In this document: positions 1 to 8,603 of the stretch, in pieces
How positions within the stretch are numbered: position 1 is the first letter of the stretch
Layout: every line of letters begins with the position of its first letter
Source of the DNA: Pseudothauera lacus
GTDB lineage: Bacteria > Pseudomonadota > Gammaproteobacteria > Burkholderiales > Rhodocyclaceae
Assembly: GCF_003034845.1 (NCBI RefSeq)
Contig: NZ_PZKC01000018.1
Coordinates: 1-38,664 of the forward strand
Reading direction: 5' to 3'
Length of the DNA: 38,664 nucleotides
Program-made: the position numbers and the translations under genes
The notes under the pieces: generated by a model
What the model saw: the letters and a program-made list of their open reading frames with translations, nothing else
What the model was told of the DNA's origin: nothing
Database searches by the model: none

Positions 1-133
1 ACCGGGACGCGAACCCTTCACCCTCGGTGCGGGCTATCTGCGCTTTCGGCGCGTCTATGCCGGTGCCAGCAACCTGCGCCTGACCAGATCCACCCCCGCC
101 GGCGAGGTCCCCGACGACACGGCGGTGGTGTAA
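1..133 (+). CDS. 3' end of an unidentified protein (partial)
   Basis: The open frame enters from the left edge and ends at a TAA at 131-133, giving about 43 residues that finish in ...VPDDTAVV. The piece is rich in Arg, Gly and Tyr (it contains GYLRFRRVYAG) and I recognise no family. Codon use (G/C third positions) fits the neighbouring genes, so a real gene tail is more likely than chance, but the start lies outside the window and no function can be given. Confidence 0.45.
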   Translation, partial: PGREPFTLGAGYLRFRRVYAGASNLRLTRSTPAGEVPDDTAVV

Positions 134-474
134 GCGGCTGCATTCATCACGACCGCTCATGCCACCACCGCCCCCATCGACGGCCATAATCCCATCCCAC
201 GACGGCCTCGCCGCGTGCAGCGAATGGGCTGTGAAAGCCCTATCCGAAGCACCTTCCGACCGTGACCTGGGATGAACCAAACTGAAACGGGCGCTGAGCC
301 CACATCCGTTCGGGCCTGTCGAAGCCCGTTCGAAGGCACTGCCATCAAGTGCCCTTCGACAGGCTCAGGGCGAACGGAGTACCCGTTTCCTGCGTCTGCT
401 TTGCCGCGCCCACGGCGGGGCATGCTCAGGGCGAACGGATTCAACCAGTGCCTGCCTGGCAGACGCCAGCGCGC
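134..474. other. Gene-free stretch between a gene tail and the dynamin-like gene
   Basis: No convincing gene lies here. Short open frames on both strands run through the repeat patch at 306-440 and show no recognisable domain. No clear T-tailed terminator was seen for either the leftmost gene or the minus-strand GTPase gene that ends at 475. Confidence 0.6.
306..440. repeat. REP-like inverted repeat patch
   Basis: A copy related to CTTCGACAGGCTCAGGG at 354-370 is followed by GCGAACGG. An inverted partner, CCGTTCGGGCCTGTCGAAG, sits at 306-324. A third partial copy (GCTCAGGGCGAACGGA) is at 424-439. An inner pair, AAGGCACT (332-339) and AGTGCCCTT (from 347), can form a hairpin. Repeats with this core are widespread in intergenic DNA of beta- and gammaproteobacteria; that is general knowledge, while the copies and their orientation are read directly here. 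Confidence 0.7.
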
Positions 475-2448
475 TCAGGCCGCGTGTTCGGCAGGCGGTG
501 CGGCCGCAGCTGCACTCGCCAGCCCCTCGGCGCCGAGGGCGCGACGGATGTCGCCAGCGAGATTCTCCAGCTCGTCGATCTGGCCAAGCAACTGCTCCTC
601 GGCCTGCTTGAGCTCCTCGACGCGCTCTTCCAGCGTATCGGTGGCCTGATGGATGCGCTTCACGCTCTCCAGACGGCGCTTGAGCTGGAGCTGGTACTCG
701 CGCACCTGGGTTTCCAGCGGCGACATCACCGCCCGCAGCCACTGCTCGACGTCGCGATTGGCAAGTTCGAAGGTACGCCGTGCCTGCACCGCCACGGTTT
801 CGAAGAACTTCTGGGTAAGCGAGTGCTTCTCCGTCGTCACCAGCACCAGGGTGCTGTTGAACTGGCGGTTGAAGGCACGCTCGAGGCGGTCGAGTTCCTT
901 CTCGTAGCGCAGCGTGGAGAAGGGCTCCGGCGGCGTCAGCTTGAGACCATGCTCAACCGTGAAACGCTTGTACATGGCGTTGAGCATGGTGGTGATCTCG
1001 GCGATCTCGTCCGAGGACAGGCGCATGTTGGCACGCAGACGCTCGAAGTAGCTCTCCATCGCGCCCTTCAGGCCGCGCGAGAAGGTCGATTCGAGCATCG
1101 CCGTGCGCGTGCGGCGGGTCTCGTCGCGCAGGGCGTCGAGGCCGAGGTGGCCGAGCAGGTTGTTGGTCAGGTTGGTGAACACCGAGCGCACCGCGTAGTA
1201 CTTCTGCAAGCCCTGCTCGAACTCCTGCTTCTCGGCGCGGATCTTGCGCATCATGTATTCGATGACGTTCTGGTTCTTGCCACGCAGGTCGGTGAGTTCC
1301 TTGAGCTGCTCGCGCAGGCCGCGCAGGCGGGCTTCGAGCAGGGCACCGGCCTGGACGACGAGATCCTCGGTCTCGCCCAGCGTGCCGTCGCGGACGATCT
1401 CCTGCTTGGTGGGCAGGAGATCTTCGGTGAGCGCGCGTTCGAGTACCGGCAGGCGGCTGCGTTCAAGCAGCGCGGCATCGCCGGAAATGCGCGCCACCAG
1501 CCCCTTCTGCGCCGACACCGGAAACACCTTGGCGGTGTCGATATCCAGGGTGTCGGCCACCGAAACCACCTGGCGGTCGATCTCGGCATCGATCTGCGCC
1601 GCATCGCGCAGGCCGTCCCACAGCCCGTCGATCTTGTTGAGGACCACCATCCGCCCCTTCTGGCGGCTCTGCCCGGCATCGACGTACTCACGCCACACCG
1701 CGCGATCGCTCTGCGTCACTCCGGTATCGGCGGCAAGGATGAACAGCACCGCATGGGCATTGGGCAGCAGCGACAGGGTGAGCTCGGGCTCCGCACCGAT
1801 GGCGTTGAGCCCCGGGGTGTCGAGCACCACCAGCCCCTGTTCGAGCAGCGGATGGGGAAACTGGATCACCGCGTGGCGCCAGCTGGGAATCTCCACCCGT
1901 CCGTCGGCGCCCGGCTTGAGGCCGGTGTCGCCGTTAGGATCAAGGCGGAAGCCGAGCTTGCGGGCCTCGTCCTGCGACACCCGGTGGGTCTCGCCGACGC
2001 GCGCCAGCGCCTTCTGCAACGCCGCCGGCGAAGCGATGTCGAGCTCGGTCACCTGCCACTCTTCGGGATAGCGCTTGAGCTCGCTGACCGTCCCCTGGCC
2101 GGCGCGCGTGGAAATCGGCAGCAGACGGATCTGCGGGGTGTCGCCCTGCGACCACTGCAGCTCGGTCGGGCACATCGTCGTGCGCCCGGCGCTCGACGGC
2201 AGGATGCGGTCACCGAAGTCGGAGAAGAAGATGCCGTTGATGAGCTCCGACTTGCCGCGCGAGAACTCGGCGACAAAGGCCACCGTGAGCTTGTCGTCGC
2301 GCAGGCGGTCGAGGATGTACTGCAGGCGCATGTCGCCCTGCGCATCACCGACCTCATTGCGGGTCAGCCAGGCTCTGAGCCGCCCCACCGCCTCGGCGGC
2401 ATTGCTACGCCAGCGCCCGTAGGCGGAAAACTGATCGACCAGGTTCAT
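475..2448 (-). CDS. Dynamin-like large GTPase
   Basis: A protein of 657 residues in the bacterial dynamin-like family, GTPases that bind and remodel membranes. The start at 2448 gives MNLVDQF with a GAGGG ribosome site just upstream; the longer frame from 2490 lacks one. The N-terminal G domain shows a P-loop AEFSRGKS (about 60-67), a switch region with RTTMCPTEL (about 89-97), DTPG (210-213) and NKID (271-274). The C-terminal half is highly charged and helical, with likely coiled coils and a final Glu/Lys/Leu-rich helix before an Ala-rich tail. The first P-loop glycine is replaced by Ala60 (relatives often have GEFNRGKS). No transmembrane segment is obvious. It lies downstream of mutM on the same strand with a 105-base gap. 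The substrate membrane and partners cannot be read from the sequence. Confidence 0.85.
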   Translation of the reverse strand: MNLVDQFSAYGRWRSNAAEAVGRLRAWLTRNEVGDAQGDMRLQYILDRLRDDKLTVAFVAEFSRGKSELINGIFFSDFGDRILPSSAGRTTMCPTELQWSQGDTPQIRLLPISTRAGQGTVSELKRYPEEWQVTELDIASPAALQKALARVGETHRVSQDEARKLGFRLDPNGDTGLKPGADGRVEIPSWRHAVIQFPHPLLEQGLVVLDTPGLNAIGAEPELTLSLLPNAHAVLFILAADTGVTQSDRAVWREYVDAGQSRQKGRMVVLNKIDGLWDGLRDAAQIDAEIDRQVVSVADTLDIDTAKVFPVSAQKGLVARISGDAALLERSRLPVLERALTEDLLPTKQEIVRDGTLGETEDLVVQAGALLEARLRGLREQLKELTDLRGKNQNVIEYMMRKIRAEKQEFEQGLQKYYAVRSVFTNLTNNLLGHLGLDALRDETRRTRTAMLESTFSRGLKGAMESYFERLRANMRLSSDEIAEITTMLNAMYKRFTVEHGLKLTPPEPFSTLRYEKELDRLERAFNRQFNSTLVLVTTEKHSLTQKFFETVAVQARRTFELANRDVEQWLRAVMSPLETQVREYQLQLKRRLESVKRIHQATDTLEERVEELKQAEEQLLGQIDELENLAGDIRRALGAEGLASAAAAAPPAEHAA

Positions 2449-2553
2449 TGACACACCCTCAGCAGTTCGCATGCGCGCCGCAGCAGACATTCACAGCCCG
2501 ATAGCATACCCCTGAACGACGCCGCATGCACGCCCTGCGACTGGCCGAAAGAA

Positions 2554-3405
2554 CTACCTGCCGCCCTCCCCGTGTGCGCCCTGCCCAGCGCGCACACGCT
2601 GGCAACGCGGGCAGAACCAGCACGAGCGCTGCGCACTGACAAAGCGCCGCACGGCGCTGCCGCACACCCGGCAGGGCAACCCTTCGCGCCCATAGACGAA
2701 ATACTGCTGCTGAAAATAGCCCGCGCGCCCGTCGCCACCGACAAAGTCGCGCAAGGTGCTGCCGCCGGCGGCAATCGCCTCGGCAAGGGTCTCGCGCACC
2801 GTCGCGGCAAGCCGCCGGCAGCGCTGCAGGCCGAGCCGGCCGGCGGGTTCGAGCGGGTGGATGCGGGCGCGAAAGAGGCTCTCCGCGGCATAGATGTTGC
2901 CGACCCCGACGACCCGGCGCGCGTCCATCAGCGCATGCTTGATCGGCTGGCGCAGGCCGCGCGTGGTGCGGAACAGCACCTCGCCGTCGAATGCATCGCC
3001 CAGCGGCTCGGGCCCCAGCCCTGAGAGCAGCGGATGATCCTCACCGTCGCCGTCGTGCCACAGCACCAGTCCGAAACGGCGCGGGTCGCGCAGGCGCAGG
3101 GCGAGTTCACCAAAACACAGGTCCACGTGGTCATGGGGTTGCGCCGCCTGCGCGGCCGGTACCACGCGCAGACTGCCCGACATGCCCAGATGCACGATGA
3201 TGCAGCCGTGACCGAAATCGAGCAGCAGATACTTGGCACGCCGGCGCACCGCCAGCAGACGGTGTCCCGCCGCACGGGCGGCCAGATCCGTGGGTACGGG
3301 CTGACGCAGGCGGCCGTTGCGCACGACGACAGCGCTCAGGCAGCGCTCTTCGACGTGCGGACGGATCCCCCGGCAGGTGGTCTCGACCTCGGGCAGTTCA
3401 GGCAT
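2554..3405 (-). CDS. mutM: Formamidopyrimidine-DNA glycosylase (MutM/Fpg)
   Basis: Base-excision repair enzyme that removes 8-oxoguanine and formamidopyrimidines and nicks the abasic site. The start at 3405 gives MPELPEVETT, the family's invariant N-terminus in which Pro2 becomes the catalytic nucleophile and Glu3 the acid. Upstream in-frame residues from 3471 do not fit the family. Lys58 (RRAKYLLLDF) matches the conserved beta-hairpin lysine, and NIYAAESLFRA belongs to the helix-two-turn-helix. The C-terminus carries the zinc finger as CRVC followed by CWFCPRC. The length (283 residues) is slightly above the usual 270 because of a short Gly/Arg-rich tail. It is divergent from the TPR-lolB-ispE genes, and a candidate promoter lies at 3497-3524. 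Confidence 0.97.
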   Translation of the reverse strand: MPELPEVETTCRGIRPHVEERCLSAVVVRNGRLRQPVPTDLAARAAGHRLLAVRRRAKYLLLDFGHGCIIVHLGMSGSLRVVPAAQAAQPHDHVDLCFGELALRLRDPRRFGLVLWHDGDGEDHPLLSGLGPEPLGDAFDGEVLFRTTRGLRQPIKHALMDARRVVGVGNIYAAESLFRARIHPLEPAGRLGLQRCRRLAATVRETLAEAIAAGGSTLRDFVGGDGRAGYFQQQYFVYGREGLPCRVCGSAVRRFVSAQRSCWFCPRCQRVRAGQGAHGEGGR

Positions 3406-3496
3406 CCTCGGGCTCTCCTCGATGGACGGCAGCCGGGCGGTCGCGGCGCCGCCGCTCGACTCGACCGGCATGACTGGTTAACATGCGGCGAACCGA

Positions 3497-3524
3497 ATTC
3501 TAGTTCAGGCATCAAAGCGATCAA
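3497..3524 (-). promoter_or_regulatory. Candidate sigma-70 promoter for mutM
   Basis: On the minus strand TTGATC (3524-3519) is followed after 16 bases by TAGAAT (3502-3497). Transcription would start near 3490, leaving a leader of about 85 bases before mutM. Both hexamers are close to consensus in an otherwise GC-rich gap between divergent genes. Confidence 0.5.
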
Positions 3525-3589
3525 CGCGCACGCCAGCCGTCGCCCACGCCGCCGCACTGCCAGCCCCCGAAGTCCTCCGGACCGTACTC

Positions 3590-5305
3590 ATGAAGCCCTC
3601 GTCGTCCCGCAAGCTCGCCCGCCTGGCATCCCGCCTGCTCATTTCGGCCGCCCTCGCCGGCAGCGCCGCACACGCGCATGAAGGCGGCGCCCCGCAGCCT
3701 GCGCCCGGACCGGCGCAGGAGCTCACCGCAGAAACCCTCTATCAGTTCCTGCTCGCCGAAATCGCCGGGGCGCGGGGCGAGCTGGGGCTGTCGGTGCAGG
3801 CCTACCTGGAAGTCGCCAAGCGCACCCGCGACCCGCGCATCGCCCGCCGCGCTGCCGAGATCGCCCTCTATGCGCGCAACATCGAAGGCGCCACCCAGGC
3901 CGCCCGCATCTGGCTCGAGGCCGAACCCGAATCCGAAGAGGCCCGCCGCCTGCTGGCCGGCATGCTGGCCAGCAACGACAATCGCCTCGGCGACATCCAG
4001 AGCCACCTCGCGCGGGTCCTCGCCGACAACCCGGAGCGCATCGGCGAACACCTGATGGAGCTCAACCGCGCCCTGCAGCGCATCTCCGACAAGGACGCCA
4101 TCGTCCGCATCGTCAACCGCCTCACCGAGCCCTACCTGCAACACCCCGAAGCGCATTTCGCGCGCGCCCAGGCCGCCGCCGTGGCGGAGGATCCGCTCGA
4201 AGGGCTGGCCGCCATCGACGGCGCCCTTGCCCTCCACCCGGACTGGGAGCCGGCCGTGCTGCTGAAGACCCAGCTGCTGCAGCAGGCCAATTCCGGGCGC
4301 GAGGCGCTGCGCCTCATCGACGCCTTCCTCGGCCAGCACCCCGACAGCCGCAACGCCCGCCTCACCCGTGCGCGCCTGCTGGTGGCGCAGCAGCAGTTCG
4401 AGGAGGCGCGCGGCGAATTCCGCACCCTGCTCGACGGCGCCCCCGATGACCGCGACCTGAACTACGCGGTAGCCCTGCTCTCCGCCCAGCTCAACGACCT
4501 CGACGACGCCGAAAGACTGTTCACCGCCGCACTCGAAGCCGGGCACCCGGACGCCAGCGCAATCCGCCTCAACCTCGCGCAGATCGCCGAGCGCCGCAAC
4601 GACATCGACGCCGCGCTCGCCCACTACGCCGCCATTGGCGGCAGCGAACACGCCCTGCAGGCGCGCGTGCGTGCCGCCCAGTTGCTCGCCCGCAACGGCC
4701 GCCTCGACGAAGCCCGCGCCCAGCTGCGCGAGCCCGACGCCGACACCGAAACGCGCAAGCGCCTGATCCTGGCCGAAACCCAGTTGCTGCGCGACAACGG
4801 TGCCCCCGAGGCAGCCTTTGCTCTACTCGACGAAGCGCTCCTGGAGCACGTCGACGACCACGACCTGCTCTACGAATCGGCCATGGTCGCCGAGCGCCTG
4901 GACCGCATCGATGTCATGGAGGGACGCCTGCGCAAGCTCATCGCCCTCGACCCCGAACACGCCCATGCCTACAACGCCCTCGGCTACACCCTCGCCGACC
5001 GCGGGCTGCGCCTGGAGGAAGCCGAGGCGCTGATCCTGCGCGCGCTGCAGCTGATGCCCGACGACCCTTTCATCCTCGACAGCCTGGGCTGGGTGCTGTT
5101 CCGCCGCGGCGACAACGAAGAGGCACTGGAGCACCTCGAACGCGCCTACGCCATTCGCGCCGACCCGGAGATCGCCGCCCACCTCGGCGAAGTGCTGTGG
5201 GCACTGGAGCGCCATCACGAGGCCAACGCGATCTGGGACGACGCGCTCGCCGAGCACCCCGATCACCGCCCCCTGCAGGACACCATCCGCCGCCTGCGCC
5301 GCTGA
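3590..5305 (+). CDS. Secreted tetratricopeptide-repeat protein
   Basis: A 571-residue protein with an N-terminal signal peptide (basic MKPSSSRKLARLASR, a hydrophobic stretch, then Ala-rich cleavage around AHAHEGG). The rest is helical with repeated TPR-like units: for example a helix pair around residues 50-80, others near 200-260, and a clear C-terminal pair containing AYNALGYTLADRGLRLEEAE and DSLGWVLFRRGDNEEALEHL. TPR proteins act as scaffolds for protein contacts, so a periplasmic or envelope assembly role is likely. Its stop overlaps the lolB start by one base, pointing to co-translation with the lipoprotein-insertion factor. This gene pair recurs in betaproteobacteria as I recall. The exact partner is unknown. 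Confidence 0.88.
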   Translation: MKPSSSRKLARLASRLLISAALAGSAAHAHEGGAPQPAPGPAQELTAETLYQFLLAEIAGARGELGLSVQAYLEVAKRTRDPRIARRAAEIALYARNIEGATQAARIWLEAEPESEEARRLLAGMLASNDNRLGDIQSHLARVLADNPERIGEHLMELNRALQRISDKDAIVRIVNRLTEPYLQHPEAHFARAQAAAVAEDPLEGLAAIDGALALHPDWEPAVLLKTQLLQQANSGREALRLIDAFLGQHPDSRNARLTRARLLVAQQQFEEARGEFRTLLDGAPDDRDLNYAVALLSAQLNDLDDAERLFTAALEAGHPDASAIRLNLAQIAERRNDIDAALAHYAAIGGSEHALQARVRAAQLLARNGRLDEARAQLREPDADTETRKRLILAETQLLRDNGAPEAAFALLDEALLEHVDDHDLLYESAMVAERLDRIDVMEGRLRKLIALDPEHAHAYNALGYTLADRGLRLEEAEALILRALQLMPDDPFILDSLGWVLFRRGDNEEALEHLERAYAIRADPEIAAHLGEVLWALERHHEANAIWDDALAEHPDHRPLQDTIRRLRR

Positions 5306-5901
5306 TGCACCCCGCCCTCCTCCACAAGCTGGCGCAGCGCTGTGCGCTCGCCGCCCTGTGTGCTGCAACGCTGGCCGCCTGCGCCGGCATGAGCACGCGT
5401 GACGAGGTCGCGGCGGCCGAGCGCCTGCAGGTACCCCACTTCGAGCTCGACGGCCGCCTTTCGGCAAGCGCTGGCGAACGCGCCGCAAGCGGCCAGCTGA
5501 GCTGGGAACAGCGCAGCGACGGCGCGCGGTGGACGGTATACACCCCGCTCGGCCAGATCGCCGCCCGTGTCGACCAGGACGCCCGCGGCGCCGTGCTCAC
5601 CCAGGCCGACGGGCGCCAGTACCACGCCGCCAGCGCCGCCGAGCTGCTCCCCGCCGTCCTCGGCATCGAAGTCCCGGTCGACCGCCTCGCCGGCTGGGTG
5701 CAGGCCACCCCCCATGCCGCCGCCGAGGTCCGCCAGCGCGACGCCAGCGGACGTCCGCTGGTGGTCATCGACTCCGGCTGGCGGATCGACTACCCGGCCT
5801 ACGCCAGCCCCGCGCCAGACGCCCCGCCGCGCCGCATACTGGTCCAGCGCGGCGACGCGCAACTGCGCCTGGTCATCGACGAGTGGCGCCCCGCACCGTG
5901 A
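5305..5901 (+). CDS. lolB: Outer-membrane lipoprotein LolB
   Basis: LolB is the outer-membrane receptor that takes lipoproteins from the carrier LolA and inserts them in the inner leaflet of the outer membrane. The 198-residue product has a signal peptide ending in the lipobox LAAC with Cys26 as the lipidated residue. The mature part shows the LolB-type beta-barrel sequence, including [19 protein letters not shown] and [14 protein letters not shown]. The chosen ATG at 5305 overlaps the stop of the TPR gene (TGATG); an upstream in-frame extension from 5197 would bury the signal peptide and is rejected. ispE follows after two bases, so the three genes probably form one operon. Confidence 0.93.
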   Translation: MHPALLHKLAQRCALAALCAATLAACAGMSTRDEVAAAERLQVPHFELDGRLSASAGERAASGQLSWEQRSDGARWTVYTPLGQIAARVDQDARGAVLTQADGRQYHAASAAELLPAVLGIEVPVDRLAGWVQATPHAAAEVRQRDASGRPLVVIDSGWRIDYPAYASPAPDAPPRRILVQRGDAQLRLVIDEWRPAP

Positions 5902-5903
5902 AC

Positions 5904-6755
5904 ATGGCCCGCCCCCGCACCCTCGGCAACTGCCTGGCGCCCGCCAAGCTGAACCTCTTCCTGCACGTCGTCGGCCGTCGCGCCGACGGCTACCATCTGC
6001 TGCAGAGCGCCTTCCGCCTGCTCGACTGGGGCGACCGCCTGAGCTTCAGCGTACGTGACGACGGCCTCGTCCGCCGTCTCGGCGAGGTGAGCGGCGTCGC
6101 CGAGGCCGACGATCTCGTCGTGCGCGCCGCCCGCCTGCTGCAGGCCAGCACCGGCTGTACACTGGGCGCCGACATCACGCTCACCAAGCACCTGCCGATG
6201 GGTGGCGGCCTCGGCGGCGGCAGCTCCGACGCCGCCACCACCCTGCTCGCCCTCAACCACCTGTGGGGCACCGGACTGGGGCGCGAACAGCTGCAGACCC
6301 TCGGCCTGCGCCTGGGGGCGGACGTACCCTTCTTCATCTTCGGCCGCGACGCCTTCGTCGAAGGCATCGGCGAGCGCCTGCAGCCCCTCGCCCTGCCACC
6401 AAGGTGGTACGTGGTGCTGTCACCACAGGTCAGCGTCCCCACCGCGGAAATTTTCTCTTCACAGGACTTGACGAGAAATACCGAACCACTCAAAATTGCG
6501 GACTTCGCAACGGGCACTACCCGTAACGATTTGCAGGCAGTAGCCTGCAGACGCTACCCGGAAGTGGCCGCAGCAATCGACTGGCTGGCGCAGCATGCGC
6601 CGGCGAGAATGACCGGATCCGGCGCCTGTGTGTTCGCACAGGTCGGCAGCGCGGACGAAGCCCAGCGCATCGTCGCCAGCTGTCCGCCACAGTGGCAGGC
6701 ATGGCCTGCACGCTCGCTGGCGCAGCATCCGCTCGCTCACCTGGTCGAAGGCTGA
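5904..6755 (+). CDS. ispE: 4-diphosphocytidyl-2-C-methyl-D-erythritol kinase
   Basis: IspE phosphorylates CDP-methylerythritol in the non-mevalonate isoprenoid pathway. The 283-residue protein belongs to the GHMP kinase family. [11 protein letters not shown] near the N-terminus is the substrate-binding start, [16 protein letters not shown] (from residue 98) is the ATP-binding glycine loop, and [10 protein letters not shown] near the C-terminus is the third GHMP motif. ATG at 5904 is preferred; a GTG two codons earlier (5898) would overlap lolB. The stretch at about 6440-6540 is much more AT-rich than the rest, with low-usage codons in the segment between the ATP loop and the C-terminal motif. 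Confidence 0.96.
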   Translation: MARPRTLGNCLAPAKLNLFLHVVGRRADGYHLLQSAFRLLDWGDRLSFSVRDDGLVRRLGEVSGVAEADDLVVRAARLLQASTGCTLGADITLTKHLPMGGGLGGGSSDAATTLLALNHLWGTGLGREQLQTLGLRLGADVPFFIFGRDAFVEGIGERLQPLALPPRWYVVLSPQVSVPTAEIFSSQDLTRNTEPLKIADFATGTTRNDLQAVACRRYPEVAAAIDWLAQHAPARMTGSGACVFAQVGSADEAQRIVASCPPQWQAWPARSLAQHPLAHLVEG

Positions 6756-6770
6756 CGCGGAAAGGTTTCT

Positions 6771-6847
6771 TGGGGAGTCGCCAAGTCGGTTAAGGCACCG
6801 GATTTTGATTCCGGCATTCGAGGGTTCGAATCCTTCCTCCCCAGCCA
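6771..6847 (+). tRNA. tRNA-Gln (anticodon TTG), CCA encoded
   Basis: The acceptor stem TGGGGAG pairs with CTCCCCA. The anticodon arm CCGGA-TTTTGAT-TCCGG has a seven-base loop with TTG at positions 34-36, which reads CAA/CAG glutamine codons. The T arm contains GGTTCGAATCC, and the gene encodes its own CCA end. It sits between ispE and prs, a usual place in betaproteobacteria, and is followed by a strong hairpin with a T-run. No sign of an integrated element at its 3' end. Confidence 0.97.
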
Positions 6848-6853
6848 CACAAA

Positions 6854-6888
6854 CCGGGCAGGCCACGCGCCTGCCCGAGTTGTTTTTG
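6854..6888 (+). terminator. Rho-independent terminator after tRNA-Gln
   Basis: CGGGCAGG (6855-6862) pairs perfectly with CCTGCCCG (6870-6877) around a seven-base loop, and AGTTGTTTTT follows. It should separate the ispE/tRNA transcript from prs, which starts 35 bases later. Confidence 0.85.
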
Positions 6889-6922
6889 CTGCAACCATCC
6901 TATCGGCATCGGAGATTCGGTC

Positions 6923-7873
6923 ATGCCCTACGGCAGCCTCATGGTCTTCACCGGCAACGCCAATCCCAAACTGGCCACCGACGTGGTGCGCCGCCTGGGG
7001 ATTTCCCTCGGTTCGGCCACGGTGGGCCGCTTCTCCGACGGCGAGGTGAACGTCGAACTGCTCGAAAACGTCCGCGGCAAGGACGTCTTCATCCTGCAGC
7101 CGACCTGTGCGCCGACCAACGAGAACCTGATGGAGATGCTGGTTCTGGTCGACGCCCTCAAGCGCGCCTCTGCCGGCCGCATCACCGCCGCCATCCCCTA
7201 CTTCGGCTACGCCCGCCAGGATCGCCGCCCGCGTTCGGCGCGCGTGCCGATCACCGCCAAGGTGGTGGCCAACATGCTGCAGGCCGTGGGGGTGCAGCGC
7301 CTGCTCACCATGGACCTGCACGCCGACCAGATCCAGGGCTTCTTCGACATCCCGGTGGACAACGTCTACGCCGCCCCGGTACTGCTCGCCGACCTCGACA
7401 AGCAGAAGTACGACGATCTGCTGGTGGTCTCGCCCGACGTCGGTGGCGTGGTGCGCGCACGCGCCTTCGCCAAGCGCATGGAATGCGACCTGGCGATCAT
7501 CGACAAGCGCCGCCCGAAGGCCAACGTCTCCGAGGTGATGAACATCATCGGTGAGGTCGAAGGCCGCACCTGCGTGATCATGGACGACATCGTCGACACC
7601 GCCGGCACGCTGTGCAAGGCCGCCAGCGCACTGAAGGACAACGGCGCCAAGCGCGTGCTGGCCTACTGCACGCACGCGGTACTCTCCGGCGCTGCAGTCT
7701 CCCGCATCAACGATTCCCAGCTCGACGAGCTGGTGGTCACCGACACCATTCCGCTGCGCGACGACGCCAAGGCCTGCGGCCGCATCCGCCAGGTCTCCGT
7801 TGCCTCGCTGCTCGCCGACACCATGCTGCGCATCAGCAACGAGGAGTCGGTCTCCTCGCTGTTCATGGAGTAA
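6923..7873 (+). CDS. prs: Ribose-phosphate pyrophosphokinase (PRPP synthetase)
   Basis: Makes 5-phosphoribosyl-1-pyrophosphate from ribose-5-phosphate and ATP, feeding purine, pyrimidine, histidine, tryptophan and NAD synthesis. The 316-residue length is typical. Early motifs are [12 protein letters not shown] and [24 protein letters not shown] belongs to the ATP-binding/flexible region, and [13 protein letters not shown] carries the catalytic-site histidine. The PRPP/ribose-phosphate loop is [12 protein letters not shown] (residues 218-229). The start has GGAGA about eight bases upstream, and the N-terminus [12 protein letters not shown] aligns with what I know of betaproteobacterial Prs. 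A tandem hairpin at 7888-7948 follows. Confidence 0.98.
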   Translation: MPYGSLMVFTGNANPKLATDVVRRLGISLGSATVGRFSDGEVNVELLENVRGKDVFILQPTCAPTNENLMEMLVLVDALKRASAGRITAAIPYFGYARQDRRPRSARVPITAKVVANMLQAVGVQRLLTMDLHADQIQGFFDIPVDNVYAAPVLLADLDKQKYDDLLVVSPDVGGVVRARAFAKRMECDLAIIDKRRPKANVSEVMNIIGEVEGRTCVIMDDIVDTAGTLCKAASALKDNGAKRVLAYCTHAVLSGAAVSRINDSQLDELVVTDTIPLRDDAKACGRIRQVSVASLLADTMLRISNEESVSSLFME

Positions 7874-7887
7874 GCGCAACCGCATTC

Positions 7888-7912
7888 GTCCGCCGGGGTA
7901 CCCCCGGCGGAC
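7888..7912 (+). other. Perfect 11-bp hairpin after prs
   Basis: GTCCGCCGGGG (7888-7898) pairs with its reverse complement ending at 7912, around a loop of about three bases. There is no T-run directly after it, so it may stabilise the prs mRNA end or help the T-tailed terminator that starts eight bases later. Confidence 0.6.
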
Positions 7913-7919
7913 ACCATCA

Positions 7920-7948
7920 GCCCCGCCTGGTCGCGGGCGGGGCGTTTT
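7920..7948 (+). terminator. Rho-independent terminator between prs and rplY
   Basis: GCCCCGCC (7920-7927) pairs with GGCGGGGC (7936-7943) around an eight-base loop, followed by GTTTT. The rplY ribosome site (AGGAG) starts seven bases further on, so this could also act as an attenuator in front of rplY. Confidence 0.75.
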
Positions 7949-7966
7949 CAACCCAGGAGCTTCACC

Positions 7967-8566
7967 ATGCAAATCGAATTCAAGGCTACCCAGCGCGAAG
8001 GACAGGGATCGAGTGCGAGCCGCCGCCTGCGTCGCGCCGGCCAGGTGCCCGGCATCATCTACGGTGGCGACGTCGCCGCAACGCCGATCACCATGGACCA
8101 CAACGAGATGTACCACCTGCTCAACAAGGAAGCCTTCCACGCTTCCGTGCTGACCGTCGAACTCGACGGCAAGAAGCAGACCGTGGTCCTGCGTGACACC
8201 CAGTGGCACGCGTACAAGCCGCAAGTGCTGCACATCGACTTCCAGCGCGTCGATGCCACCCACAAGATCCACCTCAAGGTGCCGCTGCACTTCGTGAACG
8301 GCGAGAACAGCCCGGCCGTCAAGCTCGGCGGCGGCATGATCTCCCACGTCATCAACGAACTCGACGTGCAGTGCCTGCCGGGCGACCTGCCGGAGTTCAT
8401 CGAGGTCGACCTGGGCAACCTGGAAGCCGACCAGTCCATCCACGCCTCGCAGGTCAAGCTGCCCAAGGGCGTCGAGTTGGTCACCCACGGCGATGCCGAC
8501 CCGGTCATCGTCACCGTGCTGAAGACCAAGGGCGAAGCGGCGGCCGAAGAAGGCGCCGAGGGCTGA
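7967..8566 (+). CDS. rplY: 50S ribosomal protein L25 (Ctc/TL5 type)
   Basis: L25 binds 5S rRNA in the large ribosomal subunit. The 199-residue product is the long form. An N-terminal L25 domain (about 1-95, starting [34 protein letters not shown]) is followed by a C-terminal TL5-type beta domain, and it ends in an acidic Ala/Glu tail. The ATG is preceded by AGGAG at good spacing. It is followed by pth after 37 bases, the usual order, and the two are probably co-transcribed. The nearby prs terminator hints that rplY has its own promoter or depends on read-through. Confidence 0.96.
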   Translation: MQIEFKATQREGQGSSASRRLRRAGQVPGIIYGGDVAATPITMDHNEMYHLLNKEAFHASVLTVELDGKKQTVVLRDTQWHAYKPQVLHIDFQRVDATHKIHLKVPLHFVNGENSPAVKLGGGMISHVINELDVQCLPGDLPEFIEVDLGNLEADQSIHASQVKLPKGVELVTHGDADPVIVTVLKTKGEAAAEEGAEG

Positions 8567-8603
8567 TCGCCCGCCCCGCCCGGACCGCCGAGACCCTCCA
8601 GCG

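Noticed and set aside
349-2451. 700-codon open frame on the plus strand opposite the dynamin-like gene
   Set aside because: It mirrors the codon pattern of the real minus-strand gene, lacks a domain and a ribosome site; typical antisense shadow in high-GC DNA.
6468-6496. TTGACG and CAAAAT inside ispE as a promoter for tRNA-Gln or prs
   Set aside because: The -10 is poor and the region is coding; AT-richness alone explains it.
6771-6888. tRNA-Gln as an attachment site of an integrated element
   Set aside because: No integrase and no repeated tRNA 3' end found nearby; ordinary housekeeping genes lie on both sides.
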